This document shows positions 8,573 through 17,444 of a DNA stretch of 32,293 bases, piece by piece (the first letter of the stretch is position 1; every line of letters begins with the position of its first letter). The notes below the pieces were generated by a model. That model worked only from the letters and a program-made list of their open reading frames with translations. It ran no database searches and was not told the origin of the DNA. The position numbers and the translations under genes were made by a program. Source of the DNA: Comamonas sp. SCN 65-56 (GTDB lineage Bacteria; Pseudomonadota; Gammaproteobacteria; Burkholderiales; Burkholderiaceae_C); the NCBI RefSeq assembly GCF_001724135.1, contig NZ_MEDS01000022.1:1-32293 (forward strand). Direction: 5' to 3'.

Positions 8573-9224
8573 CGACGCGCAGCCTCCTGCCGTCCTGGGT
8601 GACGAGCGCGGGCACCTGACGGATGCCGAGCTTCGTCGTGAGGTTGCCCTGCTGGTCGTAGAACACCGGCCGCTGCCAGCGGCGCATCAGGTCCAGGTAC
8701 GACCCGCCGGTGAGGATCACCTTCACCTTGCCCTGGCGCTCGTCGATGAGCTTGCGTGCACGCGCGACCTGCTCGCGATCGCGCGCGTCGATGAAGAGCA
8801 GCGCTTGGCTCAAGCTCACGCTGTCGAGCGGATTGATCACCGTGCCGGGCGGCACGATGACCCGGCCGTCGGCGTCGCGAATGGCCTCCTGCACGACGAT
8901 GCTCGGGTCGTGGTGGAAGCGGCGCGGTTGGCGGGTGCGCGAGAGCCCCGCCACGGGCGCGGGGCCTTCGACGTCTCGCCTGACCCGTGCCAGCGACTCG
9001 CGCTGCAGACGGGCGAGCGTGCCGTCCTCGCCTGCCGCGCGAAGTTTCCCGAGGATCACCTCCAGCAGGTTCGGCTCGGCGATCGGGTAGACCGGGCCGA
9101 TGACGCCGAGGTCCTGCGCGTGGGCGGGCACCGTCGCGACCATCGCGGCGAAGACGACCGCTGCGAGGCGCAGCGGCCAGCCACGGGCCGTGCCGTTTGC
9201 GATCGTCGGATCAGAAGAGCGCAT
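8559..9224 (-). CDS. traW: TraW, pilus assembly protein
   Basis: A 221-residue exported protein with a signal peptide ending AHAQ near residue 37. It starts maturely with DLGVIGPVYPIAEPNLLE, the typical TraW opening. Later come DPSIVV, a VIVPPGTVINPLD block, LLFIDARD, and the C-terminal GIRQVPALV with a thioredoxin-like cis-proline. Length agrees with F TraW (210). It acts in the periplasm with TrbC and TraU. The gene overlaps traU at its 3' end and the S26 peptidase gene at its 5' end. Confidence 0.95.
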   Translation of the reverse strand: MRSSDPTIANGTARGWPLRLAAVVFAAMVATVPAHAQDLGVIGPVYPIAEPNLLEVILGKLRAAGEDGTLARLQRESLARVRRDVEGPAPVAGLSRTRQPRRFHHDPSIVVQEAIRDADGRVIVPPGTVINPLDSVSLSQALLFIDARDREQVARARKLIDERQGKVKVILTGGSYLDLMRRWQRPVFYDQQGNLTTKLGIRQVPALVTQDGRRLRVDELL

Positions 9225-9765
9225 CGGCCCGCCCGATGATCTGGGACGTGTGGATCCAGCCGGTCAGCTGGTACCGGGAGTCGAGGCTGTCCGGATGTCC
9301 GGCCTGGACGTAGTAGCGGCCCTCCGGAATGCGGCCGGTGGGACCGGGCTCGAGCGGCTGACCTCTCCGGCTCACCGGCTTGGGCACACCTACCGGAACG
9401 CCGTTGAGGTGGAAGCCCTGCGCGTCGCGGGTGACCTCGTCGCCGGGCATGCCGGCGAGCACCTTGATGAAGGTGACGCCCGCCGGGTACGGTCCGCCGC
9501 CGGCCCAGCGGAAGGCGACGAAGTCGCCTCGGCTCGGCATCTCGCCCTTGTGGATGAGGAAGAGCCGGTGCGGCAGACTGGGCGAGGCGTTCAGCCCGAA
9601 GCCATAGTGGGCGTGAAACCAGAGCGCGACCGCGGCCATCGTGGCGTAGACGACGGCCCAGCGCTTCAGGTGTTCGACCGAGCGCTCGGCGAACGTGCGT
9701 AGCCGGACCTTGCCGCTCGATGCGAAACGGTCATGCCAGCTTCGATGCAGGAACAGGGTGCGCAT
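9211..9765 (-). CDS. trhF: S26 family conjugative signal peptidase (TrhF/TraF type)
   Basis: A 184-residue membrane-anchored leader peptidase. One membrane segment lies at about residues 35-53. Family motifs are visible: SPSLPHR with the likely catalytic Ser63, DFVAF, FIKVLAGMPGDEV with the likely catalytic Lys101, and the late DSRYQLTGWI and IIGRADALF blocks. Family knowledge: this enzyme is the TraF/TrhF type of ICEs and IncP plasmids that processes pilin or other exported transfer proteins. It differs from the thioredoxin-fold TraF at 3403-4251. The start ATG at 9763-9765 lies 17 bp after the trbI stop. Confidence 0.92.
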   Translation of the reverse strand: MRTLFLHRSWHDRFASSGKVRLRTFAERSVEHLKRWAVVYATMAAVALWFHAHYGFGLNASPSLPHRLFLIHKGEMPSRGDFVAFRWAGGGPYPAGVTFIKVLAGMPGDEVTRDAQGFHLNGVPVGVPKPVSRRGQPLEPGPTGRIPEGRYYVQAGHPDSLDSRYQLTGWIHTSQIIGRADALF

Positions 9766-9782
9766 GCGGGCTCCCAATGCAG

Positions 9783-10148
9783 CTACAGGCCGAGCCGGCG
9801 CCGCACGTCCGGCGTCAGGTCTCGCAGCAGGGGTTCGGAGCCCATCACGGCGCCACGCGCCAGCACGATGCAGCGGCACTCGCTCGGCAGCGCCTGGAGC
9901 AGCGTGCTCACCTCCGTGCCGAAGCCCGCGGCGTGGCGCAGTGCGCCGGCGCGCTCCTCGTCGCTGGCGTCGCGTTTGACCAGCACGGCGGCGACCTGCA
10001 ACTCCTTCAGGCGATAGAGCTCCGCTACGTCGAGCACGGCCAGCGCCGGCAGGCGCTCGGGCAAGAGCCACAGGTGAACGAGTGCGATGAGCGCGGCGCT
10101 CACCAGCGCATTGGCGCCCACGAGCAGTGCGGCGGCTCGTGCGTTCAC
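9783..10148 (-). CDS. trbI: TrbI-type F-system inner-membrane protein
   Basis: 121 residues. One N-terminal membrane segment (about 5-30) is followed by a periplasmic domain with the TrbI pattern: a VLDVAELYR strand, a helical middle, then IVLARGAVMGSEPLLRDLTPDVRRRL. The last part resembles the AVV-G--DIT-EV-R block of F-type TrbI. The start is GTG (10146-10148), overlapping the traC stop as GTGA. In F, TrbI influences pilus retraction. Position between traC and traW is canonical. The main doubt is the short length, which leaves little sequence for identification. Confidence 0.8.
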   Translation of the reverse strand: MNARAAALLVGANALVSAALIALVHLWLLPERLPALAVLDVAELYRLKELQVAAVLVKRDASDEERAGALRHAAGFGTEVSTLLQALPSECRCIVLARGAVMGSEPLLRDLTPDVRRRLGL

Positions 10149-12712
10149 GCGAGCCCCCGTTCGCGCAAGACCGCGTCGATGGCGGCGGAGACGTCCAGGC
10201 CCGCCGCGCGCTTGGCGTTGATGGCGTTGAAGTCCTCGGCTCGGCTGCTGAAGAGCAGGAGGCTGTACGGATCGACGATCAGCCGGCCGATGCCGTTGCC
10301 GGCCGGCGAGTGGATGAAGACCTCGGAGTAGGCGCCGTGCTCGGTGCGCAGCGACAGCAGCAGCCGCTTCATCGCATCGTCCATCGTGAGTTGACCGAGC
10401 TTGTCCATCATCTCGATCGACTCGGGCTTCTGGCGCAGCAGGAACATCCAGTCGGAGTTGTCCAGTGCCGCCTTGGCCGCCGGGTTGCGGTAGTAGTCGT
10501 CCACGCCCTGGGTGGCCGACATGAAGGCACCCTTGTACTTGCGGGCGCGGCGGTAACCGGCCTCGATGAACTCGGCCGTGGCGCCGCCGGAAAGCAGATC
10601 CCAGGCCTCGTCGATGATCACGATCTTCTTGCGGTCGCGGGAGAAGTACATCTCGCGCGTGATGCGATACATGACGATCAGCAGCACCACGGTCTGCAGG
10701 TCCTTCTTGGACTTGAGCTCCTCGAGCTCCAGCACGATCAGGTCGGCGCCGAAGTCGATGCTGGCCTCGGAATCGAAGTACTTCCCGTAGGCGCCGTCGC
10801 GCGTGTAGGGATGCAGCATCGCGGCGAGGTCCTTCAACCGCCGGTCGCCCTCGGCGGAGGAAGACGCGCCATCGTCGTCGAGGCGCCCGGTCGCGAGCAG
10901 GTCGTGAATGTCGGTGACGGTCATGGCGCGGCCCTTGGCTTTCCAGACCTTCTTGATCGCCGCGCCCAGCGTCGAGTACTGAAAGCCGTCGAGCGACTCG
11001 CGCGGGGACACCATCTGCGCGAGCAGCGGCTGCAGCAGTTCCATGTCCTCGTCGATGTCTTCCACGAGGGGGAACGGGTTGAGCGAGAGTGCGGCGTCCT
11101 CGGTGAACTCGATGAAGCTGCCGCCGAAGTTGCGGCACGCCTTCTCGTAGGAGCGGCCGACGTCGATGATCCAGACGCGCGCACCGGTGCCGAGGTAGGC
11201 GGCGGCGATCTCGTTCAACAGTAGCGACTTGCCCGAGCCCGACGTGCCGGCGATCGCCACGTTGTAGTTGCCCGCCGGGTTGTCGTAGACGTCGATCTGC
11301 ATGATCTGGCCACGCCGCCCGCCGAACAGGAGCACCGGCGTGCCCGTGCCCTGCCACTCGGCGACGAGCGGCGCCAGATGCACCGCGTTCGCCGAGGTCT
11401 TGGTGGTGACGCGCTTCATGCGCTGCAGATCGGCGTGGAACGGTGCCGAGAGCGTCATCGGCAGCGAACCGATGAGGGCCTGGGTCATCATCATCGTGTC
11501 GCTGGAGAGCTCGAAGCCGCGCGCACGGAAGATGGCACGCGCCGCCTGTTCGGCACGGGTTACCGCGTGCGGCTCGGCGAAGAGCGCGAGCTGCAGGTTG
11601 AGGTCGACGAGCTGTTGACCGTCGTCCATCGCCTTGAGCACGATGTCCCAGTCGGCCTTGCGCTCCTGCAGGTCGGGCAGGAAGCGCGCCATGTAGCTGG
11701 TGGCGTTCGTGGTGGCGCGGGCGGCCTTGAGGAAGGCCCAGTTGCGGGTGGCCTCGGCGTCCAGCACGTGCACGCCCAGCGTGAGCAGGAACGGGCAGGG
11801 GTACTGCAGCGTGCCCTGGTAGAGGTCGCCGATCAGGCTGGCGGCGTTCCACAGCGCGAAGCGCGGCGGGAAGGCGCGCACCGACATCAGGCGAAGCTCG
11901 GTTTGCAGGTCGGCGGCGGGATTGGCCAGGCCGATGCCCTGGCGGTCGATGCGCAGACCCGTGGCCCGGTCGATCACCTGGTCGCGCAGCTCGCGCCCGT
12001 CGTCGTAGGTGAGCGGGATGGCGTCGCCGGTTTGCCGGTGCGGGTCGAGCAGCGCGGAGACCCAGTTGATCAGGTCCTCCGCCGTCCACGAACGGGACGG
12101 GAAGCCGGCGGCGTGCAGCGTGGCCCGGATGCCGTCGCGCAGCAGCAGCAACTCCTCCAGGCGCGAGAGATTCTCGGGGCTACCGGGCAGCGAGACGCTG
12201 ACCACCAGCCGGTAGTCGCGGAACAGGTAGCTCTGCGCCGACAGCAGCGATGTCCGGCTGCCCTTCAGGTAGTGCCCGGCACGACGCCGGGCCATGGTGC
12301 GGTGGATGTTGGTGTGCCTGCCGGCGCGGCCGAGCGTGTCGAGCTCCGGGACGACCTCGTCGGCCACTCGCAGGTTCGCGTAGCGCGCCAGCGGTGCGCG
12401 AATCGCGGGGCTCGCGTACAGGTGGAACTGGATGCCGGTGCCGGGCGGAGAGGCCGCATAGAGCGCGGTCAGCACGCGCGCCATCTCCTCGTCGGCGCCG
12501 GATTGCGGTCGCACTTCCAGGCAGAAGCCCAGCGCGTCGAGATTGACGAAGACCTGGCGGTCCGCGATCCAGGCGCGGTACGGCAGCCACTCGGAGAACG
12601 CGGCGGCGTCCTCGCCGCGCGACGTGGGGCCGGCCTTGGGCACGCGGATCAGGTCCGCGGGCTTCGCGCCCTTCAGCACGGACTCCAGATCGGTCAGCAG
12701 GCTGCGCCACAT
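10145..12712 (-). CDS. traC: TraC, VirB4-type conjugation ATPase
   Basis: An 855-residue ATPase that powers pilus biogenesis at the inner membrane. The Walker A motif GTSGSGKSLLL lies near residues 485-495 and the Walker B KIVIIDEAWDLL near 694-705. Downstream blocks such as GYRRARKYKGAFMSATQGVDDYY and SDWMFLLRQKPE are typical of TraC. The N-terminal half matches the TraC_F_IV region (FSEWLPYRAWI). Length is near F TraC (875). ATG at 12712; its stop overlaps the trbI GTG. Confidence 0.97.
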   Translation of the reverse strand: MWRSLLTDLESVLKGAKPADLIRVPKAGPTSRGEDAAAFSEWLPYRAWIADRQVFVNLDALGFCLEVRPQSGADEEMARVLTALYAASPPGTGIQFHLYASPAIRAPLARYANLRVADEVVPELDTLGRAGRHTNIHRTMARRRAGHYLKGSRTSLLSAQSYLFRDYRLVVSVSLPGSPENLSRLEELLLLRDGIRATLHAAGFPSRSWTAEDLINWVSALLDPHRQTGDAIPLTYDDGRELRDQVIDRATGLRIDRQGIGLANPAADLQTELRLMSVRAFPPRFALWNAASLIGDLYQGTLQYPCPFLLTLGVHVLDAEATRNWAFLKAARATTNATSYMARFLPDLQERKADWDIVLKAMDDGQQLVDLNLQLALFAEPHAVTRAEQAARAIFRARGFELSSDTMMMTQALIGSLPMTLSAPFHADLQRMKRVTTKTSANAVHLAPLVAEWQGTGTPVLLFGGRRGQIMQIDVYDNPAGNYNVAIAGTSGSGKSLLLNEIAAAYLGTGARVWIIDVGRSYEKACRNFGGSFIEFTEDAALSLNPFPLVEDIDEDMELLQPLLAQMVSPRESLDGFQYSTLGAAIKKVWKAKGRAMTVTDIHDLLATGRLDDDGASSSAEGDRRLKDLAAMLHPYTRDGAYGKYFDSEASIDFGADLIVLELEELKSKKDLQTVVLLIVMYRITREMYFSRDRKKIVIIDEAWDLLSGGATAEFIEAGYRRARKYKGAFMSATQGVDDYYRNPAAKAALDNSDWMFLLRQKPESIEMMDKLGQLTMDDAMKRLLLSLRTEHGAYSEVFIHSPAGNGIGRLIVDPYSLLLFSSRAEDFNAINAKRAAGLDVSAAIDAVLRERGLA

Positions 12713-12715
12713 CGC

Positions 12716-13306
12716 TCAGGGCTCCTGGGTCGCACCATTGCCGGGCAGCAGTCCCGTGCGCGGGGGAAAGCGATCGGGCGCTGTCTCTGTGGACGGCGCG
12801 GGCTCGTGCGCTGCTGACGGGCCGGATGCAGGCGCCGTGGACGGGATCGGCGGCCGGACCGCATCGACTCGCTGTCGATTCGCCGGGAGGACGCGTTCGA
12901 TCAGCCAGCGGCCGGTGTCGACCAGCACGTGCACCACCGAGGCCTCGTGCAGGTCGCCGTCGGCGTCCTCCCAGGGCGCGATCCACAGGCGCAGCACGCG
13001 TGGCTGCGAGCGGAGGGCCGATGGCGGTGCGCCGAGCCCCGGAGCGGCTGTGGATGCCGAGGCGACCGTCGCGGCGACTGCCGTGCTCGTGGGCTCCTTG
13101 GCGGGCTTCGGCAGCGCGGAGGCGGGCGGCTGGCCGTGGATCGAATTCGCGTACACGCCCGAGACCGAGGTGCACTGCGAACCAACCGGGGCCTTGCAGG
13201 CGTAGCTGCCCTCGCCGCCGAGGCCGCTCATGGTGGACGCGCAGCCGCCCAACAGCGTGGCGGTCGCGCCGACGAGGAGGGCGACGGTCCGTCGCATGTC
13301 CGTCAT
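12716..13306 (-). CDS. traV: TraV, outer-membrane lipoprotein of the transfer core
   Basis: A 196-residue lipoprotein. The lipobox LLGGC places the lipidated Cys near residue 22. The TraV signature follows as YACKAPVGSQCTSVSGVY, with its conserved cysteine pair. The remainder is Pro/Ala-rich, with one ordered block (LRLWIAPWEDADGDLHE) and VHVLVDTGRWLIE, the usual TraV C-terminal region. TraV links the outer membrane to the TraK-TraB core complex. The start at 13304-13306 forms ATGA with the stop of the DsbC-like gene. An ATG three codons later is also possible. Confidence 0.93.
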   Translation of the reverse strand: MTDMRRTVALLVGATATLLGGCASTMSGLGGEGSYACKAPVGSQCTSVSGVYANSIHGQPPASALPKPAKEPTSTAVAATVASASTAAPGLGAPPSALRSQPRVLRLWIAPWEDADGDLHEASVVHVLVDTGRWLIERVLPANRQRVDAVRPPIPSTAPASGPSAAHEPAPSTETAPDRFPPRTGLLPGNGATQEP

Positions 13307-14133
13307 GGCGCCTTGCCCGTCGCCTGGGCCACGGGGTTGCCCGGCGCGGAGCCTTCGGCACTCGTAGCAGAGCGCGACAGCCAGGCGTTGATCTGCTCGG
13401 CGCTCGCGGCGCCGGGCAGCACGCGACCGTCGGCGGCGACCAGCGTCGGGGTGCCGGTCACGCCGAGGCGCTCGGCCAGTGCGACGTTGCGATCGACCGG
13501 GTGTGCGCAGTCCGCGCTGGACGGCACCTGGTCGCGGGTCATCAGCGCCTGCCAGGCGCCGAGGCGATCCTTCGCGCACCACACGGCGATGGCCTTCGCG
13601 CGCGCCTGCGGATGCAGGGAGGCGATCGGCATCAGGAAGGTGTGGATCGTCACGTCGGACAGGCCCTTCAACTCGGCTTCCAGCCGGCGGCAGTGCGGGC
13701 AGTCCGGATCGCTGAAGATCGCGAGCGCACGGGAACCGCGGCCGCGCACGTCCTTGATCGCGTCGGCCAGCGGCAGCGCGTTGAAGTCGATGCGCGCCAG
13801 CGTGTCCTTGCGCTCGGCGGTGAGGTCGCGCTGTGCCTTCATGTCGTACAGGTGGCCGAACAGGAAGTACTGGCCGCTCGCGTCCACGTAAGCGAGGTTG
13901 GCGCCCATCGCCACTTCGAAGACACCCGGCCACGGCGTCGGACGGATCTCGCCGAAGCGGGTCGAGGGGTAGAGCGCCTGCAGACGCCCGATGAGGCTGG
14001 TCAGCTCCGGCATGGTTGGCGGTTGGCTGGGCTGCGCCCATGCCGTGACGCTCAGGCAGGTGGTCAGCGCCGCGGCCAGCGCGGCTTTGCTTGCGAGAGC
14101 GCGCAGCGCGAGGCGCGCGTCAGTCGTCTTCAT
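13303..14133 (-). CDS. dsbC: DsbC-like thiol:disulfide interchange protein
   Basis: A 276-residue periplasmic protein with a signal peptide to about residue 34. An N-terminal DsbC dimerisation-like domain precedes a thioredoxin-like domain with FSDPDCPHCRR (Cys145-Cys148) and the cis-proline loop TGTPTLV. Extra cysteines (in VWCAKD and SSADCAHP) match the second pair seen in DsbC proteins. Likely role: isomerising disulfides in TraN, TraU, TraH and TraV. SXT-type elements also carry dsbC inside the transfer genes. A 14-bp overlap with traB and an ATGA with traV make it part of the operon. Confidence 0.93.
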   Translation of the reverse strand: MKTTDARLALRALASKAALAAALTTCLSVTAWAQPSQPPTMPELTSLIGRLQALYPSTRFGEIRPTPWPGVFEVAMGANLAYVDASGQYFLFGHLYDMKAQRDLTAERKDTLARIDFNALPLADAIKDVRGRGSRALAIFSDPDCPHCRRLEAELKGLSDVTIHTFLMPIASLHPQARAKAIAVWCAKDRLGAWQALMTRDQVPSSADCAHPVDRNVALAERLGVTGTPTLVAADGRVLPGAASAEQINAWLSRSATSAEGSAPGNPVAQATGKAP

Positions 14134-15523
14134 CGTCGTTCCTCCGGAGGGTGCGGGCGCGCTCGGCGAGTTGCGCGAGGTTGTCGGGATCGGTGCCGGC
14201 GGCGTCCAGCGTCCCGGGCAGGGCGACGCCCTGCGTAAGGACCACGTCGACGCTGCGGCCCGCGTCGACCTCGATCACCGGGAAGACCTTCTCGGCGAGG
14301 CTGATGTAGTACTGGGCGAGCCGGTCCAGGGCCTTGCCCACGCCGGTGCCCAGACCCGCTTCGAGCTGCTTGCCGGGGTCGACGGTGCTGGTGGTGCCCA
14401 GCGGCGAGACCGACAGCGTGGTGGAGCTCTGCGTGAAGGCGTGACCGATGCCGCTAGCCACGCCGGCGAGCAGCGCGTTGGCGAGGATCTGCCCCTGCTT
14501 GGACACAAGGCGTCCGCGCATGCCGGCCTTGCCGTCCTCGCCCGCCACATAGCCCTTCACTGGCACGTCGATGGCCGTGCCGTCGCGGGTGACGCATGAC
14601 AGCGACTCCGTGCGGATGTAGGCGCGCTCGGAACTCACGTCGCCATAGCCGGCGCCGACGATGAAGCACTCCTTCACGCGGGCGCGGAACTGGTTGGGCA
14701 GGATCGCGTTGTCCGCGAGGCGCAGCAGGACCGGTTGGGGATTGCGCTGCGCCTGGCCGCCGGTGGGTGCGTCCAGGCCGCCGAGAAGTACCGCCCGAGT
14801 GAAGGCGCCGCTGGGCAGGTAGCGGCGCGTGTCTCGAGGGGCGGGCGTTGCGCCTGCCGCGTCCGCGGCCGGCTTGGGGCCTTTGCTTGGTGCGGCGTCG
14901 CCCAGCACGATGCTCACGATGCCCGTGGGTGTCGGCGTGCTCTGGACGCCGCCGGGCGGCGGTGGCAGGCCGGCGCCCTGTATGGCGCCTTGCGGCATCG
15001 GCGGCGGTGGCGGCGGGAAACGCTGCGGACCGGAGTCCGGCAGCGCGTTCCCCGGGCGATCCGGCCCGAAACTCGGCCGTGCCGCCGGGGCGGTGACGGG
15101 CGGAGGCGGCAGCGGCGTGAGTCCGCCGCCTTCGAGCTTCTTCAGGCGCTCGAGCATTTCCTTGCCCTGGCCTTCGAGCTCGGCATTGCGCTGCGCGAGG
15201 TCGCGCGAGCGCTGCTCGATCGCCTTCAGCTGCGCATCGGCCTGGCCGCGCCACGCGTCTCGGGGATCGACCTGCGCACCCGGCGCGAGGATGTTGGTGG
15301 ACTGCGGCTTCGCGGGCTGCGCGTCGTTGCCCTTGGTGCCGGTGAGCGAGACCGACAGCAGCGTGCCGGCCACGATCGTGCCGGCGATGCCGGCGAGCAG
15401 CAGGACCTGGCGGCGTTTGATGGCTGCGGCTGAAGGCTCCGCCGGGGCCGACAGAGATCCTTGGCCCGATGGATGAGACGCGCCGGTCGGCGACATGCCG
15501 GGCGGCAGGACGGGATCAGTCAT
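14120..15523 (-). CDS. traB: TraB, core-complex protein (VirB10/TrbI-like)
   Basis: A 467-residue protein of the envelope-spanning core. A short cytoplasmic N-terminus is followed by one membrane segment (about residues 39-60). Next comes a coiled-coil helix (about 95-130), a Pro-rich spacer (about 135-195), and a C-terminal VirB10-like domain. In that domain AYIRTESLSCVTRDG, a KGYVAGEDGKAGMRG block and ANALLAGVASGIG are typical TraB blocks. Length matches F TraB (475). The gene overlaps traK by 8 bp. Confidence 0.96.
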   Translation of the reverse strand: MTDPVLPPGMSPTGASHPSGQGSLSAPAEPSAAAIKRRQVLLLAGIAGTIVAGTLLSVSLTGTKGNDAQPAKPQSTNILAPGAQVDPRDAWRGQADAQLKAIEQRSRDLAQRNAELEGQGKEMLERLKKLEGGGLTPLPPPPVTAPAARPSFGPDRPGNALPDSGPQRFPPPPPPMPQGAIQGAGLPPPPGGVQSTPTPTGIVSIVLGDAAPSKGPKPAADAAGATPAPRDTRRYLPSGAFTRAVLLGGLDAPTGGQAQRNPQPVLLRLADNAILPNQFRARVKECFIVGAGYGDVSSERAYIRTESLSCVTRDGTAIDVPVKGYVAGEDGKAGMRGRLVSKQGQILANALLAGVASGIGHAFTQSSTTLSVSPLGTTSTVDPGKQLEAGLGTGVGKALDRLAQYYISLAEKVFPVIEVDAGRSVDVVLTQGVALPGTLDAAGTDPDNLAQLAERARTLRRNDDEDD

Positions 15524-16244
15524 CGGCGCGGCGCTCCCGGATCACGAACAGCTGCGTGGTCTCGCCCGGACGCAGGGCCGCCTGCTCGACGCTCACGGCC
15601 ATCACGCCGCGCTTGAAGAGATCGCGCTCGGCGAGTTCGAGTGCGGACGCGCCGGTGTTGACGAGCTGGTACTTCTCGCCGACCACGCCGCTGCCCAGCC
15701 ACTGGCGCTGCAACGTGAGTCTTGCGCCGGACCAAAGGGTCAGCTCGCGCCCAGGCCCGCGCACCTCCATGTCGTCGGGCAGCGCGTCCTCGGCCATCGC
15801 GAGCAGGAGGTTCTTCATCGTGCGCACGTGACGGCCGCTGCGTTCGATGCGGGCGGGCCCTGCCGGAGCGTCCCGTGCCTCGCGGATCACGATGGCGTCG
15901 CTCGGGGTGTCCACCGGCTGCAGCAGCAGCCCGATCGTCGAGCGCTCCGTGCTGACGAAGAGGTTGATGGGCTTGGTGCTTTCCGGGGAGAGCGGCCGGA
16001 TGAAGACCTGGCCCTTCTCGTCGTCCTTCTCCAGCACGAATTCGCCGGCGTTGCCCGTCACCTTGCGGATGCGGCCACGATCGACGGAGATGCGCGTCAC
16101 CTCCTTGCGAGAGACCTTGGCGAGCACGGTCTCGCCGTCGCGCGCATCGACGACCTGCAGCGCCAGCGCGGGCTGGCTAGCGGCCAGTGCCAGCAGCAGG
16201 AGCCAGGCGAAGCTGGGACTGAGCTTGGAGTTCGAGCGGGTCAT
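15516..16244 (-). CDS. traK: TraK, secretin-like core protein
   Basis: A 242-residue exported protein with a signal peptide (hydrophobic core about 12-29, ends ALALQ). The secretin-like TraK fold is supported by the KVSRKEVTRISVDRGRIRKV block, GQVFIRPL and NLFVSTE. Family knowledge: TraK is a VirB9-like subunit joined to TraB and TraV. The ATG start at 16242-16244 has a good GGGAGA ribosome site. There is no later Met that would keep the signal peptide, so the 68-bp overlap with the traE end is probably real. Confidence 0.94.
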   Translation of the reverse strand: MTRSNSKLSPSFAWLLLLALAASQPALALQVVDARDGETVLAKVSRKEVTRISVDRGRIRKVTGNAGEFVLEKDDEKGQVFIRPLSPESTKPINLFVSTERSTIGLLLQPVDTPSDAIVIREARDAPAGPARIERSGRHVRTMKNLLLAMAEDALPDDMEVRGPGRELTLWSGARLTLQRQWLGSGVVGEKYQLVNTGASALELAERDLFKRGVMAVSVEQAALRPGETTQLFVIRERRADD

Positions 16245-16800
16245 TGGGACTGGTCTCCCGGAACGCCTTCAGAAAGATCCGGCCGCTGGCGTACTGCAGC
16301 TCGATGGCGTAGCCCTTCGAGACCTCGGACACGCGGCGGTCGCTGATGAATGTGGTGAGCAGGCCCCGCACGCCGACACGCTGGGTGCGCTCGTCGACGG
16401 CGAGGTCCTGCGCGCTGAACACGGTGGAGGCGCCGTCGCGCTTGACGCGCTCGGCGGCGGTGGCCAGCACGCTGCGCAGCTCCCCGTAGGAAGCCGGCGC
16501 TGCGTACTGGAGCAGCACCCGGGACTGGTGGTCGATGCTCTGCGGCGTGACGTTCAGCGTGAGTTGCAGGAGGAAATAGGCCATCTGTTCGAGGTACTCG
16601 GCGCTCACGCGCTCGGACTCGACCCAGAAGGTCTTGTTGATGCTGGGCGGCACCACCACAACACGCTCACGGCCGGCCATGTGCATCGCGAAGGCGGCCA
16701 GCGTCACGTTGGCGAGCATCGAGCAGGCGAGCAGCAGCACGAGCAGGGCGCTCGCGCGGCGCGCGCTGGCGATGTCGGCGCGCAGCCAATCGAGCTTCAT
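16177..16800 (-). CDS. traE: TraE, inner-membrane pilus assembly protein (VirB8-like role)
   Basis: 207 residues with one N-terminal membrane segment (about 17-40), then a periplasmic domain. TraE landmarks include VVVVPPSINKTFWVESERVS, EQMAYFLLQLTLNVTP, and a C-terminal LLTTFISDRRVSEV block ending near FRETSPNDP. Length is slightly more than F TraE (188). The last 22 codons run inside traK in another frame. ATG at 16798-16800 overlaps the traL stop as ATGA. Confidence 0.95.
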   Translation of the reverse strand: MKLDWLRADIASARRASALLVLLLACSMLANVTLAAFAMHMAGRERVVVVPPSINKTFWVESERVSAEYLEQMAYFLLQLTLNVTPQSIDHQSRVLLQYAAPASYGELRSVLATAAERVKRDGASTVFSAQDLAVDERTQRVGVRGLLTTFISDRRVSEVSKGYAIELQYASGRIFLKAFRETSPNDPLELQAQSQLRLAPAAGTGR

Positions 16801-17087
16801 CCGGCCAGCTCGCGAAGGTAGGACGGCGGGGTGCGCTTCAGGCCCGTCATGAAGGCCGGCAGGTGCCAGTACAGCAGGTGCAGCGCGAAGGCCGGGTGCT
16901 TGCCCGCCTTCGCGCGACCGTAGGCCGAGGCGAGCAGCAGGCCGACGGCGCAGCCGCTCACGAAGAAGCCCGCGACCATGCCCGCCAGCGCGGCCCCCAG
17001 CACCAGCAGGGCCACGTCGATGTCCCACCAGAACATGCGCGGCGGGTCATTGAGGCGACGGGGGATGTCGAGGGACGCGTCGATCAC
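16797..17087 (-). CDS. traL: TraL, small inner-membrane pilus assembly protein
   Basis: A 96-residue protein with the TraL pattern: an N-terminal IPRRLNDPPRMFWWDID block, two close membrane segments (about 24-52), and a short basic tail. Length matches F TraL (91). The start is GTG at 17085-17087; a nearby ATG is out of frame and runs into a stop at once. It lies 12 bp after the traA stop and overlaps traE by ATGA. TraL is thought to help anchor the assembly machinery in the inner membrane. Confidence 0.93.
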   Translation of the reverse strand: MIDASLDIPRRLNDPPRMFWWDIDVALLVLGAALAGMVAGFFVSGCAVGLLLASAYGRAKAGKHPAFALHLLYWHLPAFMTGLKRTPPSYLRELAG

Positions 17088-17099
17088 GGCATCGCCCCG

Positions 17100-17396
17100 T
17101 CAGATCACGGCGGTCATGATCGAGTCGATGATGGTCGGCACGTAGACCATGAAGAGCGCGAAGACGACGCCGGCGAGCGCCGGGATCGGCGAGGAGCGCG
17201 CGATGCCGATACCGGCACCGAGGATGAAGGCGGCAATCGCGATCGACTTGCCGAGGAAGCCGGTCGCCCAGTTGAGCAGGGTCGTGTACATCGTCTGGAA
17301 CTCGGTACCGGTGGTGCCGGCCAGGGCCGAACCGGCGGCGAGCGTCAGGACGAGGGCGATCGGGACGGCGGTGCTTGTGCGGCGAATCAAGGTCAT
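17100..17396 (-). CDS. traA: TraA-type conjugative pilin precursor
   Basis: A 98-residue prepilin. A basic start and hydrophobic leader end at about GSALAG (residues 22-27), leaving a mature protein of about 72 residues. It carries two hydrophobic segments (about 47-65 and 70-95) around a short charged loop (IARSSP), the TraA/VirB2 layout. Family identity rests on size, topology and position just before traL and traE, since pilins have little conserved sequence. ATG at 17394-17396, 48 bp after the transglycosylase stop. Confidence 0.85.
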   Translation of the reverse strand: MTLIRRTSTAVPIALVLTLAAGSALAGTTGTEFQTMYTTLLNWATGFLGKSIAIAAFILGAGIGIARSSPIPALAGVVFALFMVYVPTIIDSIMTAVI

Positions 17397-17444
17397 GGTG
17401 CGGTCTCTCGGAGTGAGGTGACGGGGAAGTGCTCGGGTGAGCGG

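Noticed and set aside
9783-12089. Long alternative minus-strand frame through traC and trbI
   Set aside because: Only its last part (9783-10148) is a real gene. The rest is a frame-shifted reading of traC with low-complexity Arg/Pro/Ala composition.
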